42,919 bases of DNA from Polyangiaceae bacterium (lineage in GTDB: Bacteria > Myxococcota_A > Polyangia > Polyangiales > Polyangiaceae): NCBI GenBank assembly GCA_029261965.1, contig JAJDAH010000373.1:1-42919 (forward strand), written 5' to 3'. A model generated the notes under the pieces. It saw only the letters and a list, made by a program, of their open reading frames with translations. It was not told where the DNA came from and did no database searches. Below are positions 1-8,388 of the stretch, in pieces. Each line of letters begins with the position of its first letter. Position 1 is the stretch's first letter. Both the position numbers and the translations under genes were made by a program.

Positions 1-30
1 CGCTCGAGTCGACGTCGTATGCTTCGCTTC

Positions 31-97
31 ATCTGAAAAGCCCTTCATGGTGTTTTTGGTTGGTGTTGGAACCCCAAGAACACCGGGCTTTTCAGAT
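31..97. repeat. Large interrupted hairpin at left edge
   Basis: Arms ATCTGAAAAGCCC (31-43) and GGGCTTTTCAGAT (85-97) pair perfectly over 13 bp. After a 5-nt bulge (44-48) the inner arms GGTGTT (49-54) and AACACC (79-84) continue the stem, with a few more pairs towards the loop. It lies outside any gene I can support, before the terminator of the kinase gene. It could be a bidirectional terminator of a gene beyond the left edge or a dispersed palindromic repeat; one copy cannot decide. Confidence 0.6.
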
Positions 98-138
98 AAA
101 TTCCCCCCGCGCATCACGCACTCGCTTGATTAGGGCCT

Positions 139-216
139 AGATCTGTGATTGCTTGCAAAACTCGGCGGCGCCTCCGAGGCGAGGCCGCCGAGTTTTGACG
201 GCAAAGGCACAGATCT
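139..216. terminator. Nested hairpin terminator downstream of kinase gene
   Basis: The core is AAAACTCGGCGGC (157-169) against GCCGCCGAGTTTT (184-196), a 13-bp GC-rich stem flanked by an A-run and a T-run, so it can stop transcription from both sides. An outer pair AGATCTGTG (139-147) and CACAGATCT (208-216) encloses it. It sits 52 nt beyond the stop of the leftward kinase gene, so it probably ends the minus-strand kinase operon. Confidence 0.75.
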
Positions 217-267
217 GATCCGTGTCCCGGTTCTTTCCAGAGTGTGGCGGACTCCTGGTCCAGCACA

Positions 268-1860
268 CTACTTGCGGTAGGGATTGGTCTTGGAGATGCC
301 GTCGGAAGGCGACGTCGTGGCGGGGGCGGGGGCCACGGCGGGCGGCGATTCGCCGCCGGCTCTGGGTTTGGCAGGCGAGTCTGGGGGCGTGTCCGGGGCG
401 CTCTTTTCGGGGGAGGGCGACGGAGTTTTCTTGCTCGTGGGGCGCGAGGTTTTTCGGGTTTTTGCGGTCACGTGGCGCGGCGTCGCCGCCGGTCCGGTGG
501 TGACGTCGCCATTGTGGGGGCCGGCTTCGGTTCGAGCGAACCCTGCGTCGTTCGGCGCCGCCGAAGGCGAACTCGGGGCGGCGGGGGGCGACGACGACGC
601 CGCGGCTGGTTCCTCGATGGGCTCTGGACCGGTTCGACCGAGCCACACGATCGTGCCGGCCACGGCAGTGCCTACCGCGACCAGGCCGATCGCCGCGGTG
701 GCGACCGGGCTTCGTCTGTTCATGGGCAGCTCGACGGCGGCTGCCGTCGTGTCGCGACCGCTCGCGGCGGCGCTCGCGCGTGGTGCGGACGCCGCTTCGA
801 GGGCCGTGTAGGTCGGTCGATCGTCGTCCTGACCTCCCAGGAGCGCGGCGACCCGCTCGCGCCGTCGACCGAGATCCACGCCGATGAGCTCGTCCAGGTA
901 GCTTGCGACCTCCGCGTGGCTCGCGATCCAACCCGTGTTCCGACCGACCGCCTCGATGGCGTCCGCCATTTCGCGGGCGGTCTGAAAACGGTTCGCAGGA
1001 TCGAGCGCGCAGGCTCGTTCGACGACGGCGGAGACCTGCGGCGCGATCTGCACGCCCTGACTCGTCAATGGCGGCACACCCTGGAACGCATGGGTGATCA
1101 GCTGCGCTTCGGTAGCGTCTGGCCACGGATCAGTGCCCGCCAGCGCGATCCACATCGTCATCCCGAGCGCGTAGACATCGAGCGTTGGCCCGACGGGTTC
1201 GCGCTTGAGGTACTCCGGCGGAAGATACAGGAGCTTTCCGACGATGTACTTCTGATCCGTCGATACGGATCCCACCGCGCTCTTGGCGATGCCGAAATCG
1301 GCGATCCGGGCCACTCCGTCTCGCCCGACCAGCACGTTTTGCAGACTGACGTCGCGGTGCAGAATGTCGAGGCGTCGGCCGGTCGTGTCATGCGCCTCGT
1401 GGACCGCGTGAAGCCCGCTCAAGGCATCGAGTGCGATGCGCAGCACGAGCTCGGGAGCGAGCGTGCGGCCCTTGAGCGCCGATCGATCCACCAGGTCGTC
1501 GAGCGAGCCCCCTTCGACGTAGTCGAGGACGAGGAAAAACCCCTCGTCGTCTCGGCCAACCTGGTGGATGCCGACCACGTTGGCGTGGTGGATCGAAGCG
1601 GCGAGCTTCGCTTCGTCCATGAAACGACGGACCGCGCTCTTTTCCTCGAGCAAGTGTGCGTGGAGCCGTTTGACGACGACGAGGCGCTCGAACCCGCCGG
1701 CACCGACCGCTTTGGCCAGATGCACCGCTCCCATGCCGCCGCGGCCGAGCTCGAGCAGCGGCTCGTAGGCTCCGACCGGGTTTCCGCCTTCTGCGACCGT
1801 ACGAAAGTCCGGCACACGCTCCCCGTCAAAACCTGCCGACAGCGGAGACGAACGCCCCAC
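268..1860 (-). CDS. Membrane-anchored Hanks-type serine/threonine protein kinase
   Basis: A 530-aa eukaryotic-type protein kinase. The kinase domain spans about residues 32-305: glycine loop GRGGMG at 39-44, ATP-binding Lys64 (VVKRL), HRD at 168-170 with Asn175, and DFG at 188-190. The usual APE is PPE. All catalytic residues are present, so it should phosphorylate Ser/Thr. A single membrane segment follows at about 386-407, then a Pro/Ser/Ala-rich tail of about 120 residues, presumably outside the inner membrane. The first 35 bases overlap the end of the upstream TPR/PEGA-like gene, so the two are probably co-transcribed and coupled. A GTG at 1815 would remove the overlap and is an alternative start. 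The substrate is unknown; the overlapping gene is the natural candidate partner. Confidence 0.93.
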   Translation of the reverse strand: MGRSSPLSAGFDGERVPDFRTVAEGGNPVGAYEPLLELGRGGMGAVHLAKAVGAGGFERLVVVKRLHAHLLEEKSAVRRFMDEAKLAASIHHANVVGIHQVGRDDEGFFLVLDYVEGGSLDDLVDRSALKGRTLAPELVLRIALDALSGLHAVHEAHDTTGRRLDILHRDVSLQNVLVGRDGVARIADFGIAKSAVGSVSTDQKYIVGKLLYLPPEYLKREPVGPTLDVYALGMTMWIALAGTDPWPDATEAQLITHAFQGVPPLTSQGVQIAPQVSAVVERACALDPANRFQTAREMADAIEAVGRNTGWIASHAEVASYLDELIGVDLGRRRERVAALLGGQDDDRPTYTALEAASAPRASAAASGRDTTAAAVELPMNRRSPVATAAIGLVAVGTAVAGTIVWLGRTGPEPIEEPAAASSSPPAAPSSPSAAPNDAGFARTEAGPHNGDVTTGPAATPRHVTAKTRKTSRPTSKKTPSPSPEKSAPDTPPDSPAKPRAGGESPPAVAPAPATTSPSDGISKTNPYRK

Positions 1861-2818
1861 CGCGGGTGGGCGTCACCGCCGCCGCCCGTTTGCCACCGCT
1901 CCAGTCGACGAGCGCAAAAGCAGCGTAGCCCGTCACGATCCCCACCACCGCGGTGGCGCCCAAGAGAATGTCGGTGCGTCTCGCCTTGTCGAGCGCGTCA
2001 CGGCGATCGGCTCTCGGTGCCGGGTCGGGAAGGTCGTCGCTTGCGCTCAACGCATCGAGGCCGGACCAAGTCGCGGCGCCGCCGAGCCCAGCGGTGAGAC
2101 CCACACCGACCCAAAAGACTACCGGCGAGAGCGGTTTGCCCTTCGCGTCGGCGCTGGGACCGTCGCCACCACGAGAAGGCGGAGTCTTGGCGCGGGATAC
2201 CTTGGCGGACTTGCGCGTCTCGCCCTTTTTTACCGCCTGCAAGACGACTCGGTAGGTGGCGCCCGCTTCCAAGTCGAGTCGTTCGGTGGTCACGTGGCCA
2301 TCGGACGCGGTGGTGCTCAGCTGCCTTTTGCCGGGCAGCACGTAGCGCGCACCGGGGGTGACCGACTCCGAGTCGAGGGTGAGTGTGCAGGGTTTCGGCG
2401 CGCAGTCGAGCTCGACGCGGGCGAGCTTCGGAGCCACCTCGGCCAGAGCCCGACGCGCTTGCGTCGCTAGTTCTTCGTCGTCGCGGGTCGCCGCGCGCTC
2501 GGCGGCGCGCGCCACGAGCAGGTGGTCGTTCGCTTTGCGCGCTGCCACGATGGCGTTCCGGAGCGCTTCGCCGTTCGGAACCAAGGCGTCCGCTTCCAAG
2601 AACACTTGCGCCGCCTTCTGAAAATCCGCTCGTTCGAACAGGTGCACCCCCTCGTCGAACGCTGCCGCGGCGCGATCCGTAGCTGGCGTCTCGTCTCCCC
2701 ACGCCGGCGCGGCCGACAGGATCAACCCGAGCGCAACCGCTGCGTAGAGCGCGCGACCGCCCGGGTGTCGCCCACCCGTAAGCAGCGACGTCGTGGAGCT
2801 CGAGTTCCGCCTTCGCAC
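1826..2818 (-). CDS. Exported TPR/PEGA-like protein, kinase partner
   Basis: A 330-aa protein with an N-terminal signal sequence (hydrophobic stretch around residues 22-42 ending AAPAWG). A helical TPR-like region follows (AFDEGVHLFERADFQKAAQVF), then a PEGA-like beta domain (PGARYVLPGKRQL). Two hydrophobic segments near residues 230-250 and 280-300 lead to a short tail ending SAVGRF. This layout is common beside Ser/Thr kinases in myxobacteria. The gene overlaps the kinase gene by 35 bases on the same strand. A protein of the same design lies beside the second kinase at the right edge. A structural or signal-relay role with the kinase is inferred; no enzyme motif is visible. Confidence 0.8.
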   Translation of the reverse strand: MRRRNSSSTTSLLTGGRHPGGRALYAAVALGLILSAAPAWGDETPATDRAAAAFDEGVHLFERADFQKAAQVFLEADALVPNGEALRNAIVAARKANDHLLVARAAERAATRDDEELATQARRALAEVAPKLARVELDCAPKPCTLTLDSESVTPGARYVLPGKRQLSTTASDGHVTTERLDLEAGATYRVVLQAVKKGETRKSAKVSRAKTPPSRGGDGPSADAKGKPLSPVVFWVGVGLTAGLGGAATWSGLDALSASDDLPDPAPRADRRDALDKARRTDILLGATAVVGIVTGYAAFALVDWSGGKRAAAVTPTRGGAFVSAVGRF

Positions 2819-2913
2819 GAGGTTCGATTGACGATGACTCTATCGCGAGCCCCGGTCAATCCGGGGCCTCCCCGCGGTAGCCATTCGTCCGTGTGACGCG
2901 TAGGATTGGGGTA

Positions 2914-3507
2914 ATGCGATTCGAGTCACCCCTCGTGCTCGTGCTTGCGATTTCGAGTGTTGCTGGCTGCACCCTCGTGATCGACGTTCCGCCGGCGGCC
3001 GAGTCGGACGCTGGCGCGGGCAACCGAGGCGGGAGCGGCGGGTCGGTGGGCACCGGAGGAGCATCGACCGGAGGAGCATCGACCGGAGGCGCATCGACCG
3101 GAGGAGCATCGACCGGAGGAGCATCGACCGGAGGAGCCGGCGGCTTGCCGCCGGGTTGCAGCGCCGATTGCGATTGCGATGGCGACGGTGTGCAAGCCGA
3201 GACGTGCGGGGGCGGCGACTGCGACGACGACGATCCCAACGTGTTCGCCGGACAGGACACCTACTTCCCGACGCCGTCGCTACGGCGCCAGTTCGACTAC
3301 GACTGCAACGGCACGAGTGATCCCGACCCAGCCCTCGACCGGCGAGTCGACTGCACTCTCGGGCTCGTCAACTGCGACGAGGCACAGCAAGGCTACTTCG
3401 CCAACGCTCCTGCTTGTGGGGTGGCCGCCCCGTGGGGACGCTGCAAGCGTGGGACGCTGCTTTGTGAGCAGAACGTTCTCGATAACCGCGTGATGCAATG
3501 CAAGTAG
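2914..3507 (+). CDS. Lipoprotein with GGAST repeats and MopE-type metal-binding motif
   Basis: Probably 197 aa. The ATG at 2914 follows a GGATTGGGG ribosome-binding sequence and gives a clean lipoprotein signal with lipobox VAGC (Cys19); a GTG at 2893 would add seven residues. A Gly/Ser/Thr linker made of five perfect or near-perfect 15-bp units follows. The C-terminal half has the acidic, Cys-rich series DCDCDGDG, GGGDCDDDDPNVFAG and FDYDCNG, as in MopE-like putative metal-binding proteins of Myxococcota and methanotrophs. It is probably a surface or periplasmic lipoprotein binding calcium or copper through the Asp clusters. It is divergent from the TPR/PEGA-like gene. Confidence 0.85.
   Translation: MRFESPLVLVLAISSVAGCTLVIDVPPAAESDAGAGNRGGSGGSVGTGGASTGGASTGGASTGGASTGGASTGGAGGLPPGCSADCDCDGDGVQAETCGGGDCDDDDPNVFAGQDTYFPTPSLRRQFDYDCNGTSDPDPALDRRVDCTLGLVNCDEAQQGYFANAPACGVAAPWGRCKRGTLLCEQNVLDNRVMQCK
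3055..3129 (+). repeat. 15-bp tandem repeat (5 units) in lipoprotein gene
   Basis: Five head-to-tail copies of GGAGGAGCATCGACC (3055-3069, 3070-3084, 3085-3099, 3100-3114, 3115-3129) plus a partial sixth. The third copy differs by one base (GGAGGC). Each unit encodes Gly-Gly-Ala-Ser-Thr in frame, so changes in copy number would alter linker length without a frameshift. Confidence 0.95.
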
Positions 3508-3778
3508 CCCGTCGGGCGTTGGCCACCGCCTCTGGCTAGCGATAGCTACGGTAGAAGGCCGAAGCGAAGCTTCAAATCGCACGAGGCGAACGCCAGCTGA
3601 CCGCGAGCCGTCGTCGATCGACGACGGCAACCGATGCTTCGTCGCGTCGGCTCTGACCTGACGGGGGTCTCGGCCCCCTGCGCGTCGCCGGATTTCACCT
3701 CGTCTTCGTTCGAGCTCTTTCGCGTGGATTTCGGAACGGACCTTGCAATGCAGAAAGCGAACACACGAAGGACACGTT
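3508..3778. other. Intergenic region with perfect palindrome and GC hairpin
   Basis: No convincing gene. It holds a 22-bp perfect palindrome at 3607-3628 (half site GCCGTCGTCGA) and a short hairpin GGGGG (3663-3667) / CCCCC (3674-3678) without a T-run. The palindrome has no loop, so as DNA it looks more like a dimeric protein site than a terminator. The ribosome-binding sequence GAAGGA of the next gene is at 3767-3772. Confidence 0.5.
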
Positions 3779-4459
3779 TTGATCTTCTCTCGAAAAATCG
3801 TCGTGGCCCTGACGCCGGTAGCGGCGATGGGCCTCTCCAGTTGTGCCGATCCCGCTGGGGCTTTCGACGACTTTACGGCCAGATCCTCGGTGGACTCGGG
3901 CTCGACCGGTGCTGGCGGAAGCGGAGCGTCGCCTGGTGACGCCGGCGGCTGTTTGCTTCCCGATCCCACCGAGCTCGAAGGCGAGCTGTTGTTTTCGATT
4001 TCGGCGGTCATCAGTCCCGAGACTCCGGTGCTACTCGTCATGTCCACGACGGCGGTGGCGAACGACGATGGCATCGTCGTTACCTTCGTGATGCAGGCCA
4101 TAAGCGCCACCGATCGGATGACTCCGGTCGGTCCCGCGCTCCCGCCAGAAACACTCACCGTCGCCGCGGACGGGACGTTCAGTGCCAACGTTCAGGAGGT
4201 TACGATCGACGGGCGCGCCAATCCGATCACCGGAACGGAAATCTTCGGCACGATCGCCTTTGGCGGCCGGTTTTGCTCGTCGCGCCCGCCGGACGAAAAC
4301 CTCGTCGAATTCGCGTGCGGTGACGTGACTGGCATGCTCGAACGGCCGCTCGCGATTCCACTCGAGGGTTCGACCTTCGCGCTTCAGCGAGTTCCGCCCG
4401 GCGGCCAGTTGCCGTCGCCGGTCATCAATTGTGCCATGGACCCGGCGGCAACGCTGTGA
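3779..4459 (+). CDS. Predicted lipoprotein of unknown function
   Basis: About 226 aa from a TTG start at 3779. I chose this start because GAAGGA lies 6 nt upstream and because it begins directly before the basic, hydrophobic signal (IFSRKIVVALTPVAAMG) with lipobox LSSC (Cys22). A TTG at 3743 is possible but adds 12 residues without a better binding site. After a Gly/Ser linker the body is a beta-rich domain with cysteines near both ends (GGCLLP, RFCSS, EFACGD, INCAMD). I do not recognise the family. It touches the following porin gene and may be co-transcribed with it, which suggests an envelope role. Confidence 0.75.
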   Translation: MIFSRKIVVALTPVAAMGLSSCADPAGAFDDFTARSSVDSGSTGAGGSGASPGDAGGCLLPDPTELEGELLFSISAVISPETPVLLVMSTTAVANDDGIVVTFVMQAISATDRMTPVGPALPPETLTVAADGTFSANVQEVTIDGRANPITGTEIFGTIAFGGRFCSSRPPDENLVEFACGDVTGMLERPLAIPLEGSTFALQRVPPGGQLPSPVINCAMDPAATL

Positions 4460-4470
4460 GGCGTTCGGTC

Positions 4471-5853
4471 ATGATTCGTAGCGCCCGTCGAGCGCGCGTC
4501 TTCGGATGCACGGCTGGAGCGGCCGTGATTCTCCTTGCCGGTACGGCGAGCGCTGCCGGGTTCGCCACCGCGCGGTTCGGTGGTGAGCACGGCCACCCGA
4601 CGACCACCAACCCGACCGCCATCTACTACAACCCCGCTGGGCTTGGTTTCAGCGAGGGGGTGCACTTGTTCCTCGACGGGAGCTTGGCCCTGCGTAAAGC
4701 GAGCTTCGAGCGGCCCGGAGCCGCCTCCGACACGCCCGAGCCCGCCGGCGCGACCGGAGCGAACACCGGCGCGGCGAACCTCTTCAACGTGCTGGTGGCC
4801 CCGATGGCGGGCGCGTCGATTCGCCTGGGCAACCTGGCGCTCGGTGCGGGGTTTTACGTGCCCTTTGGGGGGAGCAGCGTTTGGGACGGCAATTCGGATT
4901 TCCAAGACAACGCGGCGTTCCCTGGCGCACAAGACGGCGTCGCGCGCTGGTACAACATCGAAGGTTCGCTTCGGTTCCTCTACGGAACCCTCGGAGCGGC
5001 GTACTACATTCCGGTCGCGCGACTCAGCATCGGGGCGTCGGTGAGCCTCGTCCGAGCGGAGATCGAAACGGTGCGGGCTCGCACACCACTCGGGGGAAAC
5101 AGCGTGAGCAACGAGGGGCGCTCGTTGTTTCAAGTCGATGGGGTGAAACCGGCTTTTGGCGTGGGCGTCATGCTCGAGCCGATCCCAGACACGCTTTGGC
5201 TTGGAGCTTCATACCAGTCGGCGCCAACCGTCGTCGGCGAGATGACGCTCGAGGGTACCCTGACGAACAACTTCGCTCGCAGCGTTTCCGAGACCGACAT
5301 CGACTTCGAGCTCGGCATGCCGGACATCGTGCGAGTTGGCGGCCGCGTGCGTCCGGTGGAGAAAATCGAGCTCCGACTGTTCGGCGACTACACGCGATGG
5401 AGTCGCCTCGAGCGCATGTGTTTGTCGCCCCGCGGCGCCAACTGCGACATTGCCCCCGATGGCTCGCCAGCCGCCGGTAGCCAGGCCATCCAAAACCTTC
5501 CTCGGGAGTGGGACGATTCGTTTGCGGTTCGAGTGGGAGTGAGCTTTTTCTCGAGTGAGGCGGTCGAGCTGTTCGGCGGCGTAGGTTACGACTCGAACGC
5601 CGTGCCGGATGGCACTCTCGAGCCGGCCCTTCTGGATGCCCACGACGTGTCGTTGACTGCCGGCACACGCCTCCGAATCATCGACAGTCTTCACCTCGCG
5701 CTTTCCTACACCCACATTCACTATTTCGAACGAAACACCGTGGGAGAGAGCCGACTCGCCGACTTTGCCCAACCGTCGCGCGGACCGGATGCCGGCGGCA
5801 CCTACAAGCAGTGGATCGGCGTGCTCAACGCCAATCTGGAAGTTTCGTTCTGA
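4471..5853 (+). CDS. FadL/OmpP1/TodX-family outer-membrane transport protein
   Basis: About 460 aa. A signal peptide (hydrophobic 15-25, cleavage near ASA-AG at 26-30) precedes the FadL hallmark NPTAIYYNPAGLGF at about 47-60, and the rest is a long series of amphipathic beta strands ending in aromatic LEVSF. The family forms 14-stranded barrels that import long-chain fatty acids and other hydrophobic molecules. The ATG at 4471 is preceded by TGAGG; a GTG at 4456 overlaps the stop of the preceding lipoprotein (GTGA) and would couple the two. It is convergent with nhaA. Confidence 0.9.
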   Translation: MIRSARRARVFGCTAGAAVILLAGTASAAGFATARFGGEHGHPTTTNPTAIYYNPAGLGFSEGVHLFLDGSLALRKASFERPGAASDTPEPAGATGANTGAANLFNVLVAPMAGASIRLGNLALGAGFYVPFGGSSVWDGNSDFQDNAAFPGAQDGVARWYNIEGSLRFLYGTLGAAYYIPVARLSIGASVSLVRAEIETVRARTPLGGNSVSNEGRSLFQVDGVKPAFGVGVMLEPIPDTLWLGASYQSAPTVVGEMTLEGTLTNNFARSVSETDIDFELGMPDIVRVGGRVRPVEKIELRLFGDYTRWSRLERMCLSPRGANCDIAPDGSPAAGSQAIQNLPREWDDSFAVRVGVSFFSSEAVELFGGVGYDSNAVPDGTLEPALLDAHDVSLTAGTRLRIIDSLHLALSYTHIHYFERNTVGESRLADFAQPSRGPDAGGTYKQWIGVLNANLEVSF

Positions 5854-5886
5854 GCTGCTCCCGCCGCGTGATCGAAGAGCGGGCTC

Positions 5887-7296
5887 TCAAGCGGCAGTTG
5901 AGCGTTCGGCCTCCGCCGCGGTGAGCGCTGCGCCCTCGACGGGTTGTTTCGACAGCCCAAGCCCCATCGCCAGCCCCAACACGAGCGCGCCGGCGGAACC
6001 GCAGAGGATGGCGGCTTTTGCCGCACCGAGCAAGACCGGGTCTTGGAAGGCGAGCCCGCCGATGAACAGCGACATCGTGAACCCGATTCCGCCGACGAAA
6101 CCGACCGTCAAGACGCCACGGTTCGTCACACCGCTCGGCAAGGTGCACCAACCGAGACGGACGCCGAGCGCCGTGAAAGCAAAGATACCCAGCGGTTTGC
6201 CGACCATGAGGCCCACGACGATGCCCACGGCGAGCGACATGCCTCCACTCGAAGACAGATCCAACCCGTCGATGCGCACGCCAGCGTTTGCCAGCGCGAA
6301 TATCGGCATGATCAGAAACGCCACCCACGGGTGCAACAGCGAGTGCAGCCGGAGCGCCGGCGAAACGGCTTCGCGCTGCGCCTGATTGAGCTCCTGAACC
6401 TGCTCGAGGAGCTCCTCCTCGTCATCCGGGCCGTCGGGCTCACGGATCTGTTCGAGCGCGCGTTCGGTACTGTCGACGAAGCCGCCTTGGCCGAGCCAGG
6501 CTCGCGCCGGGGTCAGGAGCCCCATGAGCACACCCGCCAGTGTTGGATGAACACCAGCATGTAGAGCTCCGTACCAGGCAAGCAGCCCCGACGGGACGTA
6601 GCCGAGCGGGTGACGGACACCGACGCGCTGCAAGACGAGCACCGAGCCGACCGCGCCTGCCATGATGACGAGGCCATCGACCGAAACGCCGGAAGAGTAA
6701 AAAATGGCGATGACGAGAATCGCGCCGATGTCGTCGATGACGGCAACCGCGAGGAGCAGCACCCTCAGCGCTGGGGGAACCCGGGAGCCGAGCAGCGCGA
6801 GCGCGCCGACGGCGAACGCGATGTCCGTCGCCATCGGGATCCCCCAGCCGTCTTGGCCAGCCTCACCGCGGTTGAGCACCAAGAAGGCGACCGCAGGCAC
6901 GAGCATCCCGCCGAGGGCCCCGAGAAACGGCAACAGCGCCCGATCCCACCGGCTCAGCTCGCCCTGCACCATCTCGCGGCGCATCTCGAGGCCGACCACG
7001 AAGAAGAACAAGACCATGAGGCCATCGTTCACCCAGAAGTGAAGGTCGTGCTCGATGGTCGTTTCGCCCAAGCGCAGCCCCACGGGCATGTGCCAAAGCG
7101 CCTGGTAGGACGCGTGCCACGAGGAATTCGCCCACACGAGCGCGATGGCGGCTGCCGCGGCGAGCACGATGCCGCTCGACGCTTCGACGTGCAGAAACCG
7201 CTCGATGGGGTCGAGAACCCGTCGAGCGGCCTTTCTGGCGGGAGGCCAGACTTCTTCCGGCGAGGAGTCCGGAGTCGTTGGTTTCGACAGCGACAT
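5887..7296 (-). CDS. nhaA: Na+/H+ antiporter NhaA
   Basis: A 469-aa polytopic membrane protein with clear NhaA features: the ASSGIVL stretch of the first helix, FFFVVGLEM[R]RE, ATDIAFAVGAL with the Asp of helix IV, and AVIDDIGAIL with the paired Asp residues that bind Na+ or H+ in helix V. It expels Na+ (or Li+) in exchange for protons and sets pH and sodium tolerance. It is longer than the E. coli protein because of an acidic, Gln/Glu-rich cytoplasmic loop (PDDEEELLEQVQELNQ) in the middle. The start lies 13 nt after the stop of the mscS gene, so it is probably the second gene of a mechanosensitive channel-antiporter operon. Confidence 0.96.
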   Translation of the reverse strand: MSLSKPTTPDSSPEEVWPPARKAARRVLDPIERFLHVEASSGIVLAAAAAIALVWANSSWHASYQALWHMPVGLRLGETTIEHDLHFWVNDGLMVLFFFVVGLEMRREMVQGELSRWDRALLPFLGALGGMLVPAVAFLVLNRGEAGQDGWGIPMATDIAFAVGALALLGSRVPPALRVLLLAVAVIDDIGAILVIAIFYSSGVSVDGLVIMAGAVGSVLVLQRVGVRHPLGYVPSGLLAWYGALHAGVHPTLAGVLMGLLTPARAWLGQGGFVDSTERALEQIREPDGPDDEEELLEQVQELNQAQREAVSPALRLHSLLHPWVAFLIMPIFALANAGVRIDGLDLSSSGGMSLAVGIVVGLMVGKPLGIFAFTALGVRLGWCTLPSGVTNRGVLTVGFVGGIGFTMSLFIGGLAFQDPVLLGAAKAAILCGSAGALVLGLAMGLGLSKQPVEGAALTAAEAERSTAA

Positions 7297-7309
7297 CGCC
7301 TCTCCGAAG

Positions 7310-8245
7310 TCAGTTGCTCGTGCTCAGCCCCGTCGCCTTTCGGCTGGTGCTGCCGTTTTGCGCGGCCTGGGGAAGGACCTCTTCGAGGCCCTTGCCGCCC
7401 ACGATGCCGAAGTCGAGCGTGCGAATCGGGAACGGAATCGTGATGCCCGCTTCATCGAAGCTCTTCTTGACCCGCATGACGGCGTCCGAACGCGCAGCGA
7501 GGTACTCGGCCTGCGAGTCCTCGTTGATCCAGAAGCGACCCACCATGTCGACCGAGCTTCCGCCGAACCCGGTGAAGAACACTTCGGTTGGTCGCTCGTC
7601 GGTGCGAGCGTCTACCCCTTCGAGAGCTTGGCACATGGTCTTCTGCGCTTTTTCGAGGTCGTCGCCGTAGGAAACGCCCACTTCGACGTCGACCCGGCGG
7701 CCCTGACACTCGAAAAAATTCTCGATCGGGTTTTGCAGCACCTGCTTGTTCGGGATGATGACGAGCTCGCCGGTCAAACGCCGGAGTGCCGTCGCGCGAA
7801 GGTCGATTCTCTCGATCGTGCCGAAAAAATCGTTCGTACGAATGAGGTCGCCGACGCCGAAAGGGCGCCGAATCGCCATGATGATTCCCGACATGAAGTT
7901 CGCAGCGATGTCTTGGAACGCGAAGCCCAGAGCGAGTCCGATGACGCCGACGCCCGCGAGAAGCGAGGTGACCGTCTTGTCGAGGTTGAGAACGCCGAGG
8001 GCGACAAAGAGGCCAGCGACGACGATCGCGACGCGCAGCGTCTTGGAAAGCACCTGCACGATCGGTTTGTTGTCCGACACACGAGAGAGGCCTTTGCCAA
8101 ACAGGCTGCTGATTCCCCGCGCGCCGAGCACGAAGAGCGCGATGACGATGACCGCAACCACGATGTTGGGGAGCAACGTGACGAAGTGCTCTACCCAGGT
8201 ATCCAGCTTGCCGACGAGCTTGGACGTGAGGTCTTGATAGTCCAT
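7310..8245 (-). CDS. MscS-family mechanosensitive ion channel
   Basis: About 311 aa from ATG 8245 (MDYQDL). Two or three N-terminal membrane helices precede the pore helix and the MscS middle domain: LLAGVGVIGLALGFAFQDIAANFMSG is typical of the pore-lining TM3 region, followed by RPFGVGDLI and ELVIIPN. A C-terminal alpha/beta domain completes the channel. It releases solutes on hypo-osmotic shock. It is followed after 13 nt by nhaA. A sigma-54-like promoter lies directly before the ATG, with the predicted transcript start only 2 nt upstream. A longer upstream reading frame is open but would overlap that promoter. Confidence 0.94.
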   Translation of the reverse strand: MDYQDLTSKLVGKLDTWVEHFVTLLPNIVVAVIVIALFVLGARGISSLFGKGLSRVSDNKPIVQVLSKTLRVAIVVAGLFVALGVLNLDKTVTSLLAGVGVIGLALGFAFQDIAANFMSGIIMAIRRPFGVGDLIRTNDFFGTIERIDLRATALRRLTGELVIIPNKQVLQNPIENFFECQGRRVDVEVGVSYGDDLEKAQKTMCQALEGVDARTDERPTEVFFTGFGGSSVDMVGRFWINEDSQAEYLAARSDAVMRVKKSFDEAGITIPFPIRTLDFGIVGGKGLEEVLPQAAQNGSTSRKATGLSTSN

Positions 8246-8257
8246 GCATCCACCCGA

Positions 8258-8273
8258 TGCACGCGCCGTGCCG
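8258..8273 (-). promoter_or_regulatory. Sigma-54-like promoter of mscS-nhaA
   Basis: On the minus strand this reads CGGCACGGCGCGTGCA: GG (8272-8271), ten bases, GC (8260-8259). The -24 element GGCACG is perfect and the -12 element is GTGCA. The predicted start is about 8247, two bases before the mscS ATG. A dyad of the shared family lies about 65 bp upstream. Confidence 0.6.
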
Positions 8274-8329
8274 CAGGAGAACCGCTCTTCGAGGCGCTTG
8301 CCGCCGGGGCAATTTGTCACATGGCGCTA

Positions 8330-8344
8330 CTGGCGCTTCGCCAC
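8330..8344 (-). promoter_or_regulatory. Putative activator site upstream of mscS
   Basis: GTGGCGAAGCGCCAG on the minus strand: arms GTGGCG and CGCCAG around three bases, one mismatch from a perfect 15-bp dyad and close to GTGGCA-N3-TGCCAC elsewhere in the window. Its centre is about 65 bp upstream of the -24 element. A separate palindrome CGCCACGTGGCG lies at 8357-8368. Confidence 0.45.
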
Positions 8345-8388
8345 ACCGAGACAAAACGCCACGTGGCGACCCCCCCCCGGGCGCCTGA

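Noticed and set aside
244-2097. Long plus-strand open frame opposite the first kinase
   Set aside because: Antisense shadow of the kinase and TPR/PEGA genes; the translation is Arg/Gly-rich and has no domain, while the minus strand has a complete kinase.
3055-3129. CRISPR-like array
   Set aside because: Repeats are directly adjacent without spacers, in frame, and encode a Gly/Ser/Thr linker.
3546-3764. 72-aa minus-strand frame between lipoprotein genes
   Set aside because: Arg/Ser-rich translation, no ribosome-binding site, and it contains the palindrome and hairpin; more likely non-coding.
5944-7443. Plus-strand frames opposite nhaA
   Set aside because: Asp/Glu/Arg/His-rich shadow translations of the antiporter gene; no domain.
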